64,000 bases of DNA from Fructobacillus pseudoficulneus (GTDB lineage: Bacteria; Bacillota; Bacilli; Lactobacillales; Lactobacillaceae). This document shows positions 53,759-63,171 of this stretch, piece by piece (position 1 is the stretch's first letter; every line of letters starts with the position of its first letter). Location of the stretch: assembly GCF_900108455.1 (NCBI RefSeq), contig NZ_FNWS01000006.1, positions 1-64,000 on the forward strand, read 5' to 3'. Position numbers and translations under genes: made by a program. Under the pieces are notes generated by a model that had not been told where the DNA came from, did no database searches, and saw only the letters and a list, made by a program, of their open reading frames with translations.

Positions 53759-55203
53759 GCTTGTGTCCTTTTTTCAACCCAGTTACTCAACCATGTAAGT
53801 AACGTAATTACAATTAAGTATATCATAGCGATAATTGCCCAAACACGGAATCCTTGTGAATTTCGAGTGACAATTAACGTTCCAGTTTGCGTCAATTCCA
53901 AAATTCCAATTGCTGACAAGATTGACGTATCCTTCAGTGTAATGATGAATTGGTTAATGAAACTAGGAATCATCAACTTCAATCCTTGTGGAATGATGAC
54001 CTTGCGCATGGCCTTACCATGAGAAAGTCCCAAAGAACGGGCAGCTTCCATTTGACCGTTATCAACAGAATTGAAACCACCACGGACAAAGGCACCGGTA
54101 TAAGCACCTTCATTCAAGATCAAAGTCAAAACACCAGCTGTAAAGGCAGGAATCTTTGTTCCAACCACAGAAGGCAAGCCAATGTAGATGAAGAAGGCCA
54201 AAACCATCATTGGCATTCCACGGAAGATGTAAATAATGGTTGTTGACAAGCCACGGAGGAACTTTGACTTAGAAACACCCATCACACCAAGAAGCAATCC
54301 CCAAAGGGTTGCCAAAATAATTCCAACAATTGTTAGGTAAAGCGTTTCCTTCAAACCATGCCAGAAAGCAGAAGAGTTTGAACGAAGAATTCCAGTCACA
54401 CTGTTGTTATCAGCGGCTGAACCAGTAAAGGTTGAGGCCTTGGCATCCAAGTACTTGTTGACGATCTTATCGTAAGTACCGTCTTTCTTGATTGCTGCAA
54501 AGCCCTTGTCAAAGGCAGCCAAGAGAGCCGCATTTGAACCCTTCTTGACGGCAAAACCATAGTCACCAGCGTTAAATGGATCCTTAGGGTTTTGTACCTT
54601 TAATTCAGTTCCGTTCTTAACCGCGTACTGCAAAACAGGCAAGTCACCAAAGGTAGCGACCGTGTTCCCGTTAATCACATCGCGATATGAAGTATCAGAA
54701 TCAGAGAAGTAAGTAATCTTGAAACCGTACTTTGACTGGATTGATTCGGCGTATTGTGCCCCGGCAGTTCCAGTCTTCAAGGCAACTGTCTTGCCCTTCA
54801 AATCAGACAAAGACTTAATCTTTGAATTTTTAGCAGTTGCCCAACCAATACCACTACGGTAGTAAGGTGTTGAGAAGTCAAAGACTTGCTTGCGGGCATC
54901 CGTAATTGACATACCGGCAATCACACCGTCTGCTTGTGAAGAAGCAACGGCCTGAGTGGCGGCGTTAAATGACATTGGCTTCAATTCATAAGTGAAGCCT
55001 TCGCGCTTAGCAATCGTTGCTAAAATGTCTTGATCAATACCAACGTATTGATTGTTTTTATCTTGGAAATCAAAAGGTGCATAGGTGGCATCCGTTGCAA
55101 TAATATAGTGGGGCTTGCTGGCCTGGGCTGGTTTAACAGCAGCCACTCCCACCATCAAGAATGCTGCTACCGCAGTCACCAAAGTCATTAGTACTTTTTT
55201 CAT
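53755..55203 (-). CDS. Fused substrate-binding and permease protein of an amino-acid ABC transporter (first copy)
   Basis: A 482-residue GlnH-GlnP fusion of the same plan as the third gene of the operon. It has a signal peptide ([25 protein letters not shown]), a binding domain ([51 protein letters not shown]), and a permease domain with EAA loop [25 protein letters not shown]. Differences from the other copy concentrate in the binding domain, which suggests different substrate preferences. First gene of the operon. The 300-bp leader to 55507 holds an AT-rich promoter area (TACAAT on the minus strand near 55230) and no gene. Confidence 0.92.
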   Translation of the reverse strand: MKKVLMTLVTAVAAFLMVGVAAVKPAQASKPHYIIATDATYAPFDFQDKNNQYVGIDQDILATIAKREGFTYELKPMSFNAATQAVASSQADGVIAGMSITDARKQVFDFSTPYYRSGIGWATAKNSKIKSLSDLKGKTVALKTGTAGAQYAESIQSKYGFKITYFSDSDTSYRDVINGNTVATFGDLPVLQYAVKNGTELKVQNPKDPFNAGDYGFAVKKGSNAALLAAFDKGFAAIKKDGTYDKIVNKYLDAKASTFTGSAADNNSVTGILRSNSSAFWHGLKETLYLTIVGIILATLWGLLLGVMGVSKSKFLRGLSTTIIYIFRGMPMMVLAFFIYIGLPSVVGTKIPAFTAGVLTLILNEGAYTGAFVRGGFNSVDNGQMEAARSLGLSHGKAMRKVIIPQGLKLMIPSFINQFIITLKDTSILSAIGILELTQTGTLIVTRNSQGFRVWAIIAMIYLIVITLLTWLSNWVEKRTQA

Positions 55204-55507
55204 AATAACCTCTTTTTCATAATGCTTTTATTGTACCAAAAACTAACACCCGCCCGAAAGGCGATGTCAGCTTTTATCACGCGAATGGTCTAGTCCGAAT
55301 ACCTTTCCTAACAGCCATTCTTATCCACTTTGTCAGGAATTGGCTTAGTCAAAAACGGCTCTCCCAACTCGCTCATTTCCACACAAAATATCACAAAGGT
55401 GCATCAGACCAAGCCTGAGAACAATTATTCAATCGGTTCACTTTCACTGCAAAATAAAAAAGGGTCCGCTAGCAACCGGGTTTGGTCACGAGCGTTCCCT
55501 TCGTTAT
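55204..55507. other. Intergenic region without a gene
   Basis: It holds the probable -10 box of the ABC operon near 55230 on the minus strand. A hairpin at about 55455-55502 (AGGG-CGCT / AGCG-CCCT, then TTTTTT on the minus strand) probably ends the gene at 55508. I see no convincing coding region, riboswitch or RNA in the middle part. Confidence 0.6.
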
Positions 55508-55945
55508 TTAGACTCCAAAAATTTTACCAACTTGGGCCTGAACCTTATTCAAATAAGTTTCTTGGTCAGCTTCAGATTGAGCAAACTTATCGTCATCAAT
55601 CTTTTGACCGTCAAGAATAACGGCATCCGCCATCATTTGAGTGGCATCGGCGTAATCTTGGTAGGCCTTTGCCAAGGTCTTGTGTGCGCCTAAGAAACGA
55701 ACTGGAACAGTCAACCCAGCCAACGTCTTAGCGTTTGCTTGGTAAATCGCCACAACGTCATCAAATTCCGCCTTGATTTCAGCAAAGTCGGCCTTGGCCA
55801 TGTCGGCAACAGTGCCCTTCTCCTTTGCTTCATCCAACTTCACGAAAAATGGTGAAACGTGGTCAGCTGCTTCTTGCGTCTTAGTCAAAACCTCTTGTAA
55901 TGCTTGGAGGTAGTATTGTAATTGCTTGGGATTAAATTTTGCCAA
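55508..55945 (-). CDS. Uncharacterised helical cytoplasmic protein
   Basis: A 145-residue soluble protein, almost entirely helical by composition (Ala, Lys, Glu, Asp, Gln rich), with no signal peptide or membrane segment. Segments such as KQLQYYLQALQEVLTKTQEAADHVSPFF and KADFAEIKAEFDDVVAIYQANAKTL suggest a bundle. I do not recognise a family. It follows the P-type ATPase by 6 bp and is therefore probably under the same manganese-type riboswitch, unless a promoter inside the ATPase gene exists. Confidence 0.8.
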   Translation of the reverse strand: MAKFNPKQLQYYLQALQEVLTKTQEAADHVSPFFVKLDEAKEKGTVADMAKADFAEIKAEFDDVVAIYQANAKTLAGLTVPVRFLGAHKTLAKAYQDYADATQMMADAVILDGQKIDDDKFAQSEADQETYLNKVQAQVGKIFGV

Positions 55946-55951
55946 TTTTCT

Positions 55952-58630
55952 TTATCCTTTTTTGTAGAAATGTCGCTGGACCCATTTTACCAGTTCGACA
56001 ATCACAATGATAGAGAAAGCGGCCAAAACAACTGTCAACCATTGGTGGCTATCCAAGTAAGTTACGTGAAAGATTGGGTTCAATGGCTTGATGAAGACCA
56101 CAGCCATCATGGCAAAGAGTGAGAAGACCAAAGCCCAATTAAAGAACTTGTTAGCAAAGGCCTGTGGACCGAATTCTGATTGGTAAACGCTCTTCACGTT
56201 AATCGCGTTAAACATTTGCATCAATCCTAAGGTCATAAAGGCCATCGTCAAGGCATCCCCGTGAATCAAGTCGTAGCCCTGGTGTTCTGGGAAGGCCAAG
56301 GCCATTCCGTAGACACCAAGAACAATCAAGGCCTGCAAGGTTCCCTGCCAAATAATGGCTGGTCCAACACCGGCAGACAAGAAGTTGGCCGTCTTACCAC
56401 GAGGCTTTTGTGACATCACGCCCTTCTGGGCTGGTTCCAATCCTAAGGCAATCGCTGGCAATGTATCGGTTACCAGGTTAATCCACAAGATCATCACCGG
56501 TGCCAAGACCTGCCAACCAAGCAAGGTCATCATAAAGATGGCAATCACTTCGGCCAAGTTCGAGGCTAACAAATACTGCAAGGCCTTTTGAATGTTAGCA
56601 AAGACCTTTCGTCCTTCCTTAACAGCGGCAACAATGGTTGAGAAGTTATCGTCGGCCAAGACCATGTCGGCGGCTTCCTTGGAAACTTCCGTTCCGGTAA
56701 TTCCCATCGCGACTCCAATATCGGCCGTCTTCAATGCAGGGGCATCGTTAACACCGTCACCGGTCATGGCAACAACCTTGCCCTTATTTTGCCAAGCTTG
56801 AACAATCTTGACCTTGTGGGCTGGAGCAACTCGGGCATAGACGCGCACGTCTTTTACTCGGTCCTTAAATTCTTCTTCTGGCATTTCGTCCAACTGCGCC
56901 CCGGTCATCACTGCCCGGTCGCGGTCGTCTTCATCCGTCAAGATACCCAAACGGCCGGCAATCGCTGCCGCCGTCTTTGGATGATCACCCGTAATCATAA
57001 TTGGCTGAATACCGGCCTTCTTGGCTTCGGCAACCGCTCCCTTGACTTCGGGACGTTCCGGATCAATCATGGCAATCAAACCAACCAAGATTAAGCCCTT
57101 TTCAATTTCATCAGCCTGTGGATTTTCGGGCACAGCCGCCAAATCCTTATAGGCAAAGGCCAAGACACGCAAGGCCTGGTCGGCCAATTCGGCGTTAATT
57201 TCTTGGTACTTGGCCAAATCGGCATCGGTCACCGGACGGATTTGTCCGTGGTCCAAAACCTGGCTCACCCGGGCCAAGATTGAGTCCGGCGCACCCTTAA
57301 CAGTCGCTTCATAGGCAGAATCGACCGGATGAATCGTCGTCATCAACTTTCGTTCAGAATCGAACGGGATTTCACTGACACGTGGCATCTTCGCCAACGT
57401 GTCCTTATAGGCTGGACGGTACTTTTGGTTAAAAGCAATCAAGGCCGTTTCGGTTGGGTCTCCAACCAAGCCGTCATCAATTTCCTTCGTATCGTTATTC
57501 AGCGCCAACACATCGGCTAACTTTAACAAATCAGGGTTGACCTGTTCGGCTTCGAAAGGATTTTCTTGCTTCAAGTCAATAATTTGACCGTCCAAGACCA
57601 ACTTTTCAACCGTCATCTTGTTTTGCGTCAAAGTACCAGTCTTATCAGAACCAATGATATCCGTTGATCCCAACGTTTCAACGGCTGGCAACTTGCGGAC
57701 CAAAGCGGCCTTCTTAGCCATTCGAGCAGTACCCAAGGCCAAGGTCACCGTCACAATCGCTGGCAAACCTTCTGGAATTGCCGCAACGGCCAATGAGATT
57801 GATGTCAGGATCAAGTCGATGATTTTAGCATTTTGCGTAAAGTAACCAACCACGAAAGTCAAAGTAGCAATCGCTAAGATCAAGTAAGTCAAAATCTTAC
57901 CCAACTGCTTCAAGTTTTCCTGCAATGGCGTCTTGGTTTCATCCGTTGACTGTAATGATTCGGCAATCAATCCAACTTGAGTTTTCATTCCAGTACCAGT
58001 AACTACACCGGTTGCCCGACCATAGGTTACGTTCGAATTCATAAAGGCCAAGTTAGCTTGGTCACCCAACGGCAAGTTGTCACCGGTCAAGACCGCGGCC
58101 GTCTTTTCAACTGGCACTGATTCACCGGTCAAAGTTGATTCTTCCACCTGCAAATTAGCCACGGAAGCCAAACGCAAGTCGGCTGGAACAACATCTCCTG
58201 CTTCCAAATGCACTAAGTCACCTGAAACCAAGTCAGTGGCCAAGACTTCTTGATCACGACCATCACGGATGACCCGCGCCTTTGGTGTCGCTAAAGCCTT
58301 CAAGGCTTCGATTGCCCCTTCAGCCTTACTTTCTTGGAAAACACCGAAGACGGCGTTAATAATCACGATGGCCAAGATAAAGGCTGCATCGGTTTGTTCA
58401 CCCGTAAAGGCCGCCACTAAGGCTGCCGCTAACAGGATTCCAATCATCAAATCCTTAAACTGATCAATGAACTTTTGTAGTAACGTTTTTTTCTTTTTAG
58501 CCACTAAGGCATTGGGTCCGTATTCCGCTAAGCGGTCTTGAACTTGTTCAGCCGTTAAACCAGTCTGATCGTTTGTTTCAAGCTGACTGGTCAAATCGGC
58601 CACGTCAATTTGATATGGTTGCTTTGACAA
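55952..58630 (-). CDS. P-type (type IIA) cation-transporting ATPase, candidate manganese or calcium exporter
   Basis: An 892-residue P-type ATPase. It has the N-terminal actuator domain with LTGESVPVEK near 185, membrane motif PEGLPA near 315, and the phosphorylation site SDKTGTLTQNK near 355. GDGVNDAPALKTADIGVAMG lies near 635. The transport helices contain LASNLAEVIAIFMM and ILWINLVTDTLPAIALG, the N-x-x-E and N-x-x-x-D type residues of type IIA pumps. The start is TTG at 58630: AAGGAGAG lies four bases before it, and the result starts MSKQPYQIDVADL; upstream in-frame ATGs overlap the riboswitch. Control by a yybP-ykoY-type element suggests it handles Mn2+. Confidence 0.93.
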   Translation of the reverse strand: MSKQPYQIDVADLTSQLETNDQTGLTAEQVQDRLAEYGPNALVAKKKKTLLQKFIDQFKDLMIGILLAAALVAAFTGEQTDAAFILAIVIINAVFGVFQESKAEGAIEALKALATPKARVIRDGRDQEVLATDLVSGDLVHLEAGDVVPADLRLASVANLQVEESTLTGESVPVEKTAAVLTGDNLPLGDQANLAFMNSNVTYGRATGVVTGTGMKTQVGLIAESLQSTDETKTPLQENLKQLGKILTYLILAIATLTFVVGYFTQNAKIIDLILTSISLAVAAIPEGLPAIVTVTLALGTARMAKKAALVRKLPAVETLGSTDIIGSDKTGTLTQNKMTVEKLVLDGQIIDLKQENPFEAEQVNPDLLKLADVLALNNDTKEIDDGLVGDPTETALIAFNQKYRPAYKDTLAKMPRVSEIPFDSERKLMTTIHPVDSAYEATVKGAPDSILARVSQVLDHGQIRPVTDADLAKYQEINAELADQALRVLAFAYKDLAAVPENPQADEIEKGLILVGLIAMIDPERPEVKGAVAEAKKAGIQPIMITGDHPKTAAAIAGRLGILTDEDDRDRAVMTGAQLDEMPEEEFKDRVKDVRVYARVAPAHKVKIVQAWQNKGKVVAMTGDGVNDAPALKTADIGVAMGITGTEVSKEAADMVLADDNFSTIVAAVKEGRKVFANIQKALQYLLASNLAEVIAIFMMTLLGWQVLAPVMILWINLVTDTLPAIALGLEPAQKGVMSQKPRGKTANFLSAGVGPAIIWQGTLQALIVLGVYGMALAFPEHQGYDLIHGDALTMAFMTLGLMQMFNAINVKSVYQSEFGPQAFANKFFNWALVFSLFAMMAVVFIKPLNPIFHVTYLDSHQWLTVVLAAFSIIVIVELVKWVQRHFYKKG

Positions 58631-58662
58631 TTTTCTCTCCTTTATATTGTGCTGTTTTCTAT

Positions 58663-58852
58663 CTGGTCGGGTAAAAGAAAAAGACCCATACCACACACAA
58701 AAAAGCATGTCGGTATGAGTCTCACTGTTTAAGGCTAAGCCGGTGCAATAAGTCTTGCACGATATAAAACATTGCTGTTTTGCTTTGACGGTTTTCAGCC
58801 ACGAACATTTCGTCAGTTACTCCCTCAGAAATTATATTATGTCTTTAGTATA
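58663..58852 (-). promoter_or_regulatory. yybP-ykoY-type manganese riboswitch with terminator
   Basis: The minus-strand leader of the ATPase gene contains GAGGGAGTAACTG (about 58815-58828), then GCAAGAC, TGCACCGGCTTAGCC and TGAGACTCATACCG. These correspond to the conserved parts of yybP-ykoY aptamers, which bind Mn2+. It ends with a terminator: AGACTCATACC (58712-58722) pairs with GGTATGGGTCT (58682-58692), followed by TTTTTCTTTT. The -10 TATACT is at 58847-58852. An ON switch with Mn2+ is the known mechanism; the alignment was made by eye. Confidence 0.85.
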
Positions 58853-58979
58853 ACAGATTTTTTCTTCTTGCATAGCTATTTTTACATTTCTAAAGTAATT
58901 TATAAAATTGGAAGAGCAAACAGCAACGAATCCACCAAGCTAAGCACCAGTATTCCTTTAAAATCCCGGTCAATTTGCT

Positions 58980-59008
58980 TTGACTATTCTCAAATACCTG
59001 CCTATAAT
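58980..59008 (+). promoter_or_regulatory. Promoter of the NmrA-like gene
   Basis: Near-perfect sigma-A promoter on the plus strand: -35 TTGACT at 58980-58985, 17-bp spacer, -10 TATAAT at 59003-59008, 54 bp before the ATG. The preceding stretch 58853-58979 shows no gene. Confidence 0.8.
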
Positions 59009-59062
59009 GAAGTTGTACTTTTATAAATAACACATTCGTTTCTATTCTCATTTGGAGGAGCT

Positions 59063-59917
59063 ATGACAATTTTAGTAACTGGCGCAACCGGCGCTTATGG
59101 GCATCACGCTCTTGAAGTATTAAAAACATTGGTACCAGACCAAGAAGTCTTTGCCTTGGCCCGTACGCAGGAGAAGGCTGACCAACTCTCAGCTGAGGGC
59201 TTTCAAACAAGGATTGGTGACTACTTCGATCAAGAAAGTCTAAATACCGCTTTAAAGGGCATTGACCGCCTTCTCTTCGTTTCTAGTAACGATTTGAATG
59301 ACCGGCAGACTCAGCACCAAAACGTTGTCAAGGCCGCTCAGGCAAACAACGTCAACTACATTGCCTATACCAGTGCTTCTAAGGCCGATACCCCCGCTAG
59401 ACAATTAGCTAAGGACCACAAGTTTACTGAAGAATTGATTGCTGATGCTGGTATCGACCACACATTCTTGCGCAACAATTTCTACCTTGAAAATGAAATG
59501 CCAATTCTTGGAGCAGCGCTCAAAGCCGGTCGTCTTGTCCATGCAGCTAAGGACGGCCAAGTCGGTTGGGGTACCCGTGATGAATTTGCTGAAATTGGTG
59601 CCCGGGCCGTTTCTGGTCAGTTCGACTTCCCCGCTATCATTGAGGTTGGTGGACCATTGCAGACCTATGGTCAATTAGGTGAAGCCCTGGCCAAGGCCAC
59701 GGGCAAAGATATTGAAATTGTCGAAGGTGATGCCGAAGCAGCTTCGACCTTCTTACAAGAAGCCGGCTTCCCAAAGAATGTAGCCGATTATATTGGTATG
59801 ATGCAACAAGCTTTGCAAAGCAATAGCGCTGCGGTGCCAGCCGATGACATGGCCAAGTACCTTGGCCGTGACATGATTTCAACAGAGGCAGCATTAAGAA
59901 AACTTTTCGCCAAATAA
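59063..59917 (+). CDS. NmrA-like NAD(P)-binding oxidoreductase
   Basis: A 284-residue atypical short-chain dehydrogenase of the NmrA/QOR2 group. The Rossmann motif is TGATGAYGHHALEVL at residues 6-20. It is followed by ALARTQEKADQLSAEGFQTRIGDYFD and LLFVSSND. The region YTSASKAD replaces the classical catalytic YxxxK, as usual in this group. Members reduce quinones or act as redox sensors. A strong GGAGGAG ribosome site, own promoter and own terminator make it a single-gene unit, divergent from the ATPase gene. Confidence 0.9.
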   Translation: MTILVTGATGAYGHHALEVLKTLVPDQEVFALARTQEKADQLSAEGFQTRIGDYFDQESLNTALKGIDRLLFVSSNDLNDRQTQHQNVVKAAQANNVNYIAYTSASKADTPARQLAKDHKFTEELIADAGIDHTFLRNNFYLENEMPILGAALKAGRLVHAAKDGQVGWGTRDEFAEIGARAVSGQFDFPAIIEVGGPLQTYGQLGEALAKATGKDIEIVEGDAEAASTFLQEAGFPKNVADYIGMMQQALQSNSAAVPADDMAKYLGRDMISTEAALRKLFAK

Positions 59918-59941
59918 AATAACAATCTTTGTCTCAAATAT

Positions 59942-59976
59942 AAAAGACCACTATCGTTTTGATAGTGGTCTTTTTG
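59942..59976. terminator. Bidirectional terminator after the NmrA-like gene
   Basis: Perfect stem AAAGACCACTATC / GATAGTGGTCTTT with a 5-nt loop and T5 after it; between convergent genes. Confidence 0.9.
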
Positions 59977-60031
59977 GCATTCATCACGGGCCAAAGCTCA
60001 TTTGCCGTAATCATTTCTTCTATATTAAAAA

Positions 60032-61228
60032 TTAGCTATTGTTTTGTTCTTCGCCAATTCTCTTGCTGAAAATAATGGCAAAACCCAAGAATCCAAGTGA
60101 GACTGCCAGGATAAAGTAAATCCCAAAAATCAAATCCCAGGAATGGAAGATATTGATCAAATAACCAGAGGCGATTGGACCGATAGCAGCTAACAAATAA
60201 CCAACGGATTGAGCTGTCCCTGACAACTCAGCCGTCAATTCAAAACTAGCCGTCTTGCGTTGGAAAAAGACAATACTCAAGGTAAAGGCGGCCGCTGTCC
60301 CCATTCCAGATAACCCTGACCAGAGGGCGTTCAAAAAGAAACTATGAACTGGGAAAAGCAAGCCAAATGTCGCGATAGAAACAGTAATGGCAATAAAAAT
60401 CACCATCCCAACCGTGCCTGGCTTACGCTTGGCAATTGTCGGCGTCAAAAAGGCCATCGGAATCCCAAATACTTGGAAGAAGGTGGACAAAACCCCAGCC
60501 GTTGTGGACGTGAAGCCGTGATCAACCCAATAATTTGGCATCCAGGTCATCAATGAGTAGGCCAGCAATGACTGAATCCCAAAGAAAAGCGTAATCAGCC
60601 AAGTCACCCGATAATTTTTCACCGAAAAATCACCCTTGGCTTCTTCTTCACTTTCCAATTCGTGGTCAGTCTGTGGCAACTGCCTGAAGGCACTGCCCCA
60701 AACTACCAACGTTAAGACCGTCACAGTCGCAAAAATAATCATCGTTGTTGAAAAATTGGTTGTCTTTAAAATTGGTACAACCGTCGCCGTACCAATACCG
60801 GAGAAAAGTGTCATCATGGCTGGATAAATTCCAGTTAATAGGGCGCTTTGCTTTGGAAAATACTCCTGAATGATACTTGGCAACAAAACATTTCCACCCG
60901 AAAGACCAATTCCAATCAAAATCATCCCCACAAAAAGTAAGATGGGATTCGTAATCACCCGAATCGCCACCCCTACCGTCAGTAACAGCAGCGAATAGAA
61001 TAGCACCTGGGGGTTACCCGCGCGCACTCCCCATTTTCCAATCGCCGGTGACACCAAAGCAAACATTAAGATTGGAATGGTCGTAAGCCAGCCACTGACA
61101 CTGGTTGGCACTCCCAAAATCGAATGCAACTGAGGCAGAATTGGCGGCAAGATAGTAATTGGCAGACGCAAGTCAGCACCGATTAAAATGATGCCCAATC
61201 CCGCCAACAAATAGACTCGTTTTTTCAA
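60032..61228 (-). CDS. MFS transporter, CynX/NimT family
   Basis: A 398-residue major-facilitator protein with 12 helices. The N-terminal segment LLAGLGIILIGADLRLPITILPPILPQL and LTTIPILMFALVSPAIGKWG are characteristic of the CynX (cyanate) and NimT (2-nitroimidazole) group. The substrate is unknown. The start is taken as TTG at 61228 with GAGG 9 bases upstream, giving MKKRVYLLAG. A GTG at 61288 would add 20 residues but has no ribosome site. A LysR regulator lies directly upstream and probably controls it. Confidence 0.85.
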   Translation of the reverse strand: MKKRVYLLAGLGIILIGADLRLPITILPPILPQLHSILGVPTSVSGWLTTIPILMFALVSPAIGKWGVRAGNPQVLFYSLLLLTVGVAIRVITNPILLFVGMILIGIGLSGGNVLLPSIIQEYFPKQSALLTGIYPAMMTLFSGIGTATVVPILKTTNFSTTMIIFATVTVLTLVVWGSAFRQLPQTDHELESEEEAKGDFSVKNYRVTWLITLFFGIQSLLAYSLMTWMPNYWVDHGFTSTTAGVLSTFFQVFGIPMAFLTPTIAKRKPGTVGMVIFIAITVSIATFGLLFPVHSFFLNALWSGLSGMGTAAAFTLSIVFFQRKTASFELTAELSGTAQSVGYLLAAIGPIASGYLINIFHSWDLIFGIYFILAVSLGFLGFAIIFSKRIGEEQNNS

Positions 61229-61348
61229 AAAAATTTTCCTCACTTTCAAGAGAATGGCACAAAAAAAGCCGCTTTCGCGACCAAGCACTTGCCTCTCATT
61301 TGGTACAATTCCATCTTAATACCAAATCATTCATACGTATAATACTTA

Positions 61349-62248
61349 TTAAGCTTCATCCGATGCTTTTGAGGCATGATTAACTAATTGAATAAATTCC
61401 TGTGCTGTTGGACTCAAAATACGATTTTTCTTCCAGACAAGCATCCGATCAGCGGCTAGTGTTGGCGTCAGCGGGATGAATTTGGTCCCATCCTCATCGC
61501 CAATACTACTCCCACTGATGGCCAAGGCAACCCCGACACCCTCGCGGACCATTGGCAAGACGTTAAAAATCAAGTTATACATCCCAATAATGTTCAGTTC
61601 CTCAGGTTGAAAATTACCCCAATGATAAAAGCTCTCCTGCACCGCCTCCCGCTTCGCCCCAATGATTGGCAGCCGCTTAATGTCTTCGGCCGTAATGCCC
61701 TCTTTTTGGGCCAGCGGACTGTCATTGGTAACAACCACCCCTAAAATTTCTTTCCCTGGCAAATGCGTCAAGTGAAAATCCGCCATATCCGGGTTCAACG
61801 GTCCAACCATAAAGGCCAGATCGAGCAAGCCATTCTCCAATTTATCTAGGATATCATTCCCATTCCCACTATAAATTTCAAAAGTCACCTGCTCATGTTT
61901 TTGCCGCATCGTTTTCATAATTTGAGCCATAAAAGTTGAATTTTCAGACTCGATACAACCAATCGTCACCTTTCCCGTCAACTCACGGTCTTGATAGGTC
62001 GCAAATTCTTGTTCCGTCTTCTGATCTAATGCGACTAGCTCCTCCGCCTTGGCTTTCAAAAACCGGCCCGAATCAGTTAGTGTGAGCTTTTTATTGTCAC
62101 GAATAAACAAATTAGTCTGCAGCCGCTCTTCAAAGGCATGGATTTGCCGGCTGAGGGTCGGCTGGGTAATGTGCAATTCAGCGGCTGCCTGGGTAATATT
62201 TTGCGTCTCCGCAACTTTTAAAAAGTATTGTAATAGCCGAATTTCCAT
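61349..62248 (-). CDS. LysR-family transcriptional regulator
   Basis: A 299-residue LysR-type regulator. The N-terminal winged helix (1-60) shows MEIRLLQYFLKVAETQNITQAAAELHITQPTLSRQIHAFEERL. The linker helix follows, then the two-lobed effector domain (about 90-295) with KVTIGCIESENSTFMAQI and LPGKEILGVVVTNDSPLA. It is encoded in the same direction as the MFS gene, 120 bp upstream of it, rather than divergently, which is less usual for LysR and target. The effector is unknown. Confidence 0.93.
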   Translation of the reverse strand: MEIRLLQYFLKVAETQNITQAAAELHITQPTLSRQIHAFEERLQTNLFIRDNKKLTLTDSGRFLKAKAEELVALDQKTEQEFATYQDRELTGKVTIGCIESENSTFMAQIMKTMRQKHEQVTFEIYSGNGNDILDKLENGLLDLAFMVGPLNPDMADFHLTHLPGKEILGVVVTNDSPLAQKEGITAEDIKRLPIIGAKREAVQESFYHWGNFQPEELNIIGMYNLIFNVLPMVREGVGVALAISGSSIGDEDGTKFIPLTPTLAADRMLVWKKNRILSPTAQEFIQLVNHASKASDEA

Positions 62249-62298
62249 ACCAAGGCTCCTTTAAACAGCAGTAATTTCTCGATTCACTTTCAACATTA

Positions 62299-62913
62299 TT
62301 AGTTTGGCATCGTCTCCTGATTAGTAGGCACTAAAGGAAAAGATTGATCAGATTTTGATAAATCCATCAAACTGCTAGCATACTCAATTTCATCTTTATG
62401 ATTTTGATAAACATTCATCATTTGATTTTCGGAAAGTGTTTTATATTTTTTCCAATAGGAATTCTGAGCATTATAATTAGCCATTGAGTCGGCACTCGAT
62501 TGAATGGCTGATACCGTGAATGTTCCATCATGATTATCGGTAAACATGACAGAATGTTCAGCCATTCCACCAGCGCCTTCTCCGTCATCGTAAATCACAA
62601 TTTTATTTTGGTCGCCCATATAGACGGTGTAGTGTGTCTTATAACCTGTACCATAGTCACTGGGTAACTCTTTAAAACTGAGCAATGCTAATTTTATCTT
62701 TTGAGGTAATGCCTCAAAAGAATCAGATTGATCATTATTTTTGGCTTGCTGATTACCATTGTCATCAGCTGAAGAATTCTTTGTTATTGCTGTCGATTTC
62801 GTCACCTTAGAATCGTTGACATGTTTGGTAGTGTTCTTGCCTAGGAAATATGCACCGCTCATGAATACTGCAACAATCAATATTGAGCTTGATATTAAAA
62901 GCTTATTTTTCAT
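62299..62913 (-). CDS. Small membrane-anchored exported protein of unknown function
   Basis: A 204-residue protein with an N-terminal membrane anchor or signal (LLISSSILIVAVFMSGAYFLG), then a Lys/Asn/Ser-rich linker (about 28-70) and a polar domain (KLALLSFKELPSDYGTGYKTHYTVYMG, VIYDDGEGAGGMAEHSVMFTDNHDGTFTVSAIQSS). No lipobox Cys. The surrounding sequence is lower in GC than the core. The ATG at 62913 follows GGGGAGAAGTGAAT; a GTG six bases upstream is inside the ribosome site. I do not recognise a family; similar anchored proteins with an asparagine-rich linker occur in lactic acid bacteria. Confidence 0.75.
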   Translation of the reverse strand: MKNKLLISSSILIVAVFMSGAYFLGKNTTKHVNDSKVTKSTAITKNSSADDNGNQQAKNNDQSDSFEALPQKIKLALLSFKELPSDYGTGYKTHYTVYMGDQNKIVIYDDGEGAGGMAEHSVMFTDNHDGTFTVSAIQSSADSMANYNAQNSYWKKYKTLSENQMMNVYQNHKDEIEYASSLMDLSKSDQSFPLVPTNQETMPN

Positions 62914-63171
62914 ATTCACTTCTCCCCACTCTTCTCAAAAATTTATAACCATTACATTCTACTAATTTATCTTAGTCTAAAAGAAAGAGATAGGTCAACG
63001 GCTTTACAACCCTTTCAAACAGCGAAAAATATACGCAGACTCGTTTAGCTGATGGCCCTGATTTTCTCAGTTTAAATATTACAATTAAAAATAAATACAC
63101 TTATTTAGATTACAAGAGTTACAATAAAGTCAATTAGAGAATGTAATCATATTTTAGAAGAGGAATTTATT

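Noticed and set aside
55204-55507. Riboswitch or attenuator upstream of the ABC operon
   Set aside because: No conserved aptamer or terminator toward the operon was found; the only hairpin serves the neighbouring gene.
58772-59026. 84-residue plus-strand frame between the ATPase and the NmrA-like gene
   Set aside because: It overlaps the riboswitch on the opposite strand and lacks a ribosome site; the NmrA-like promoter lies inside its 3' part.
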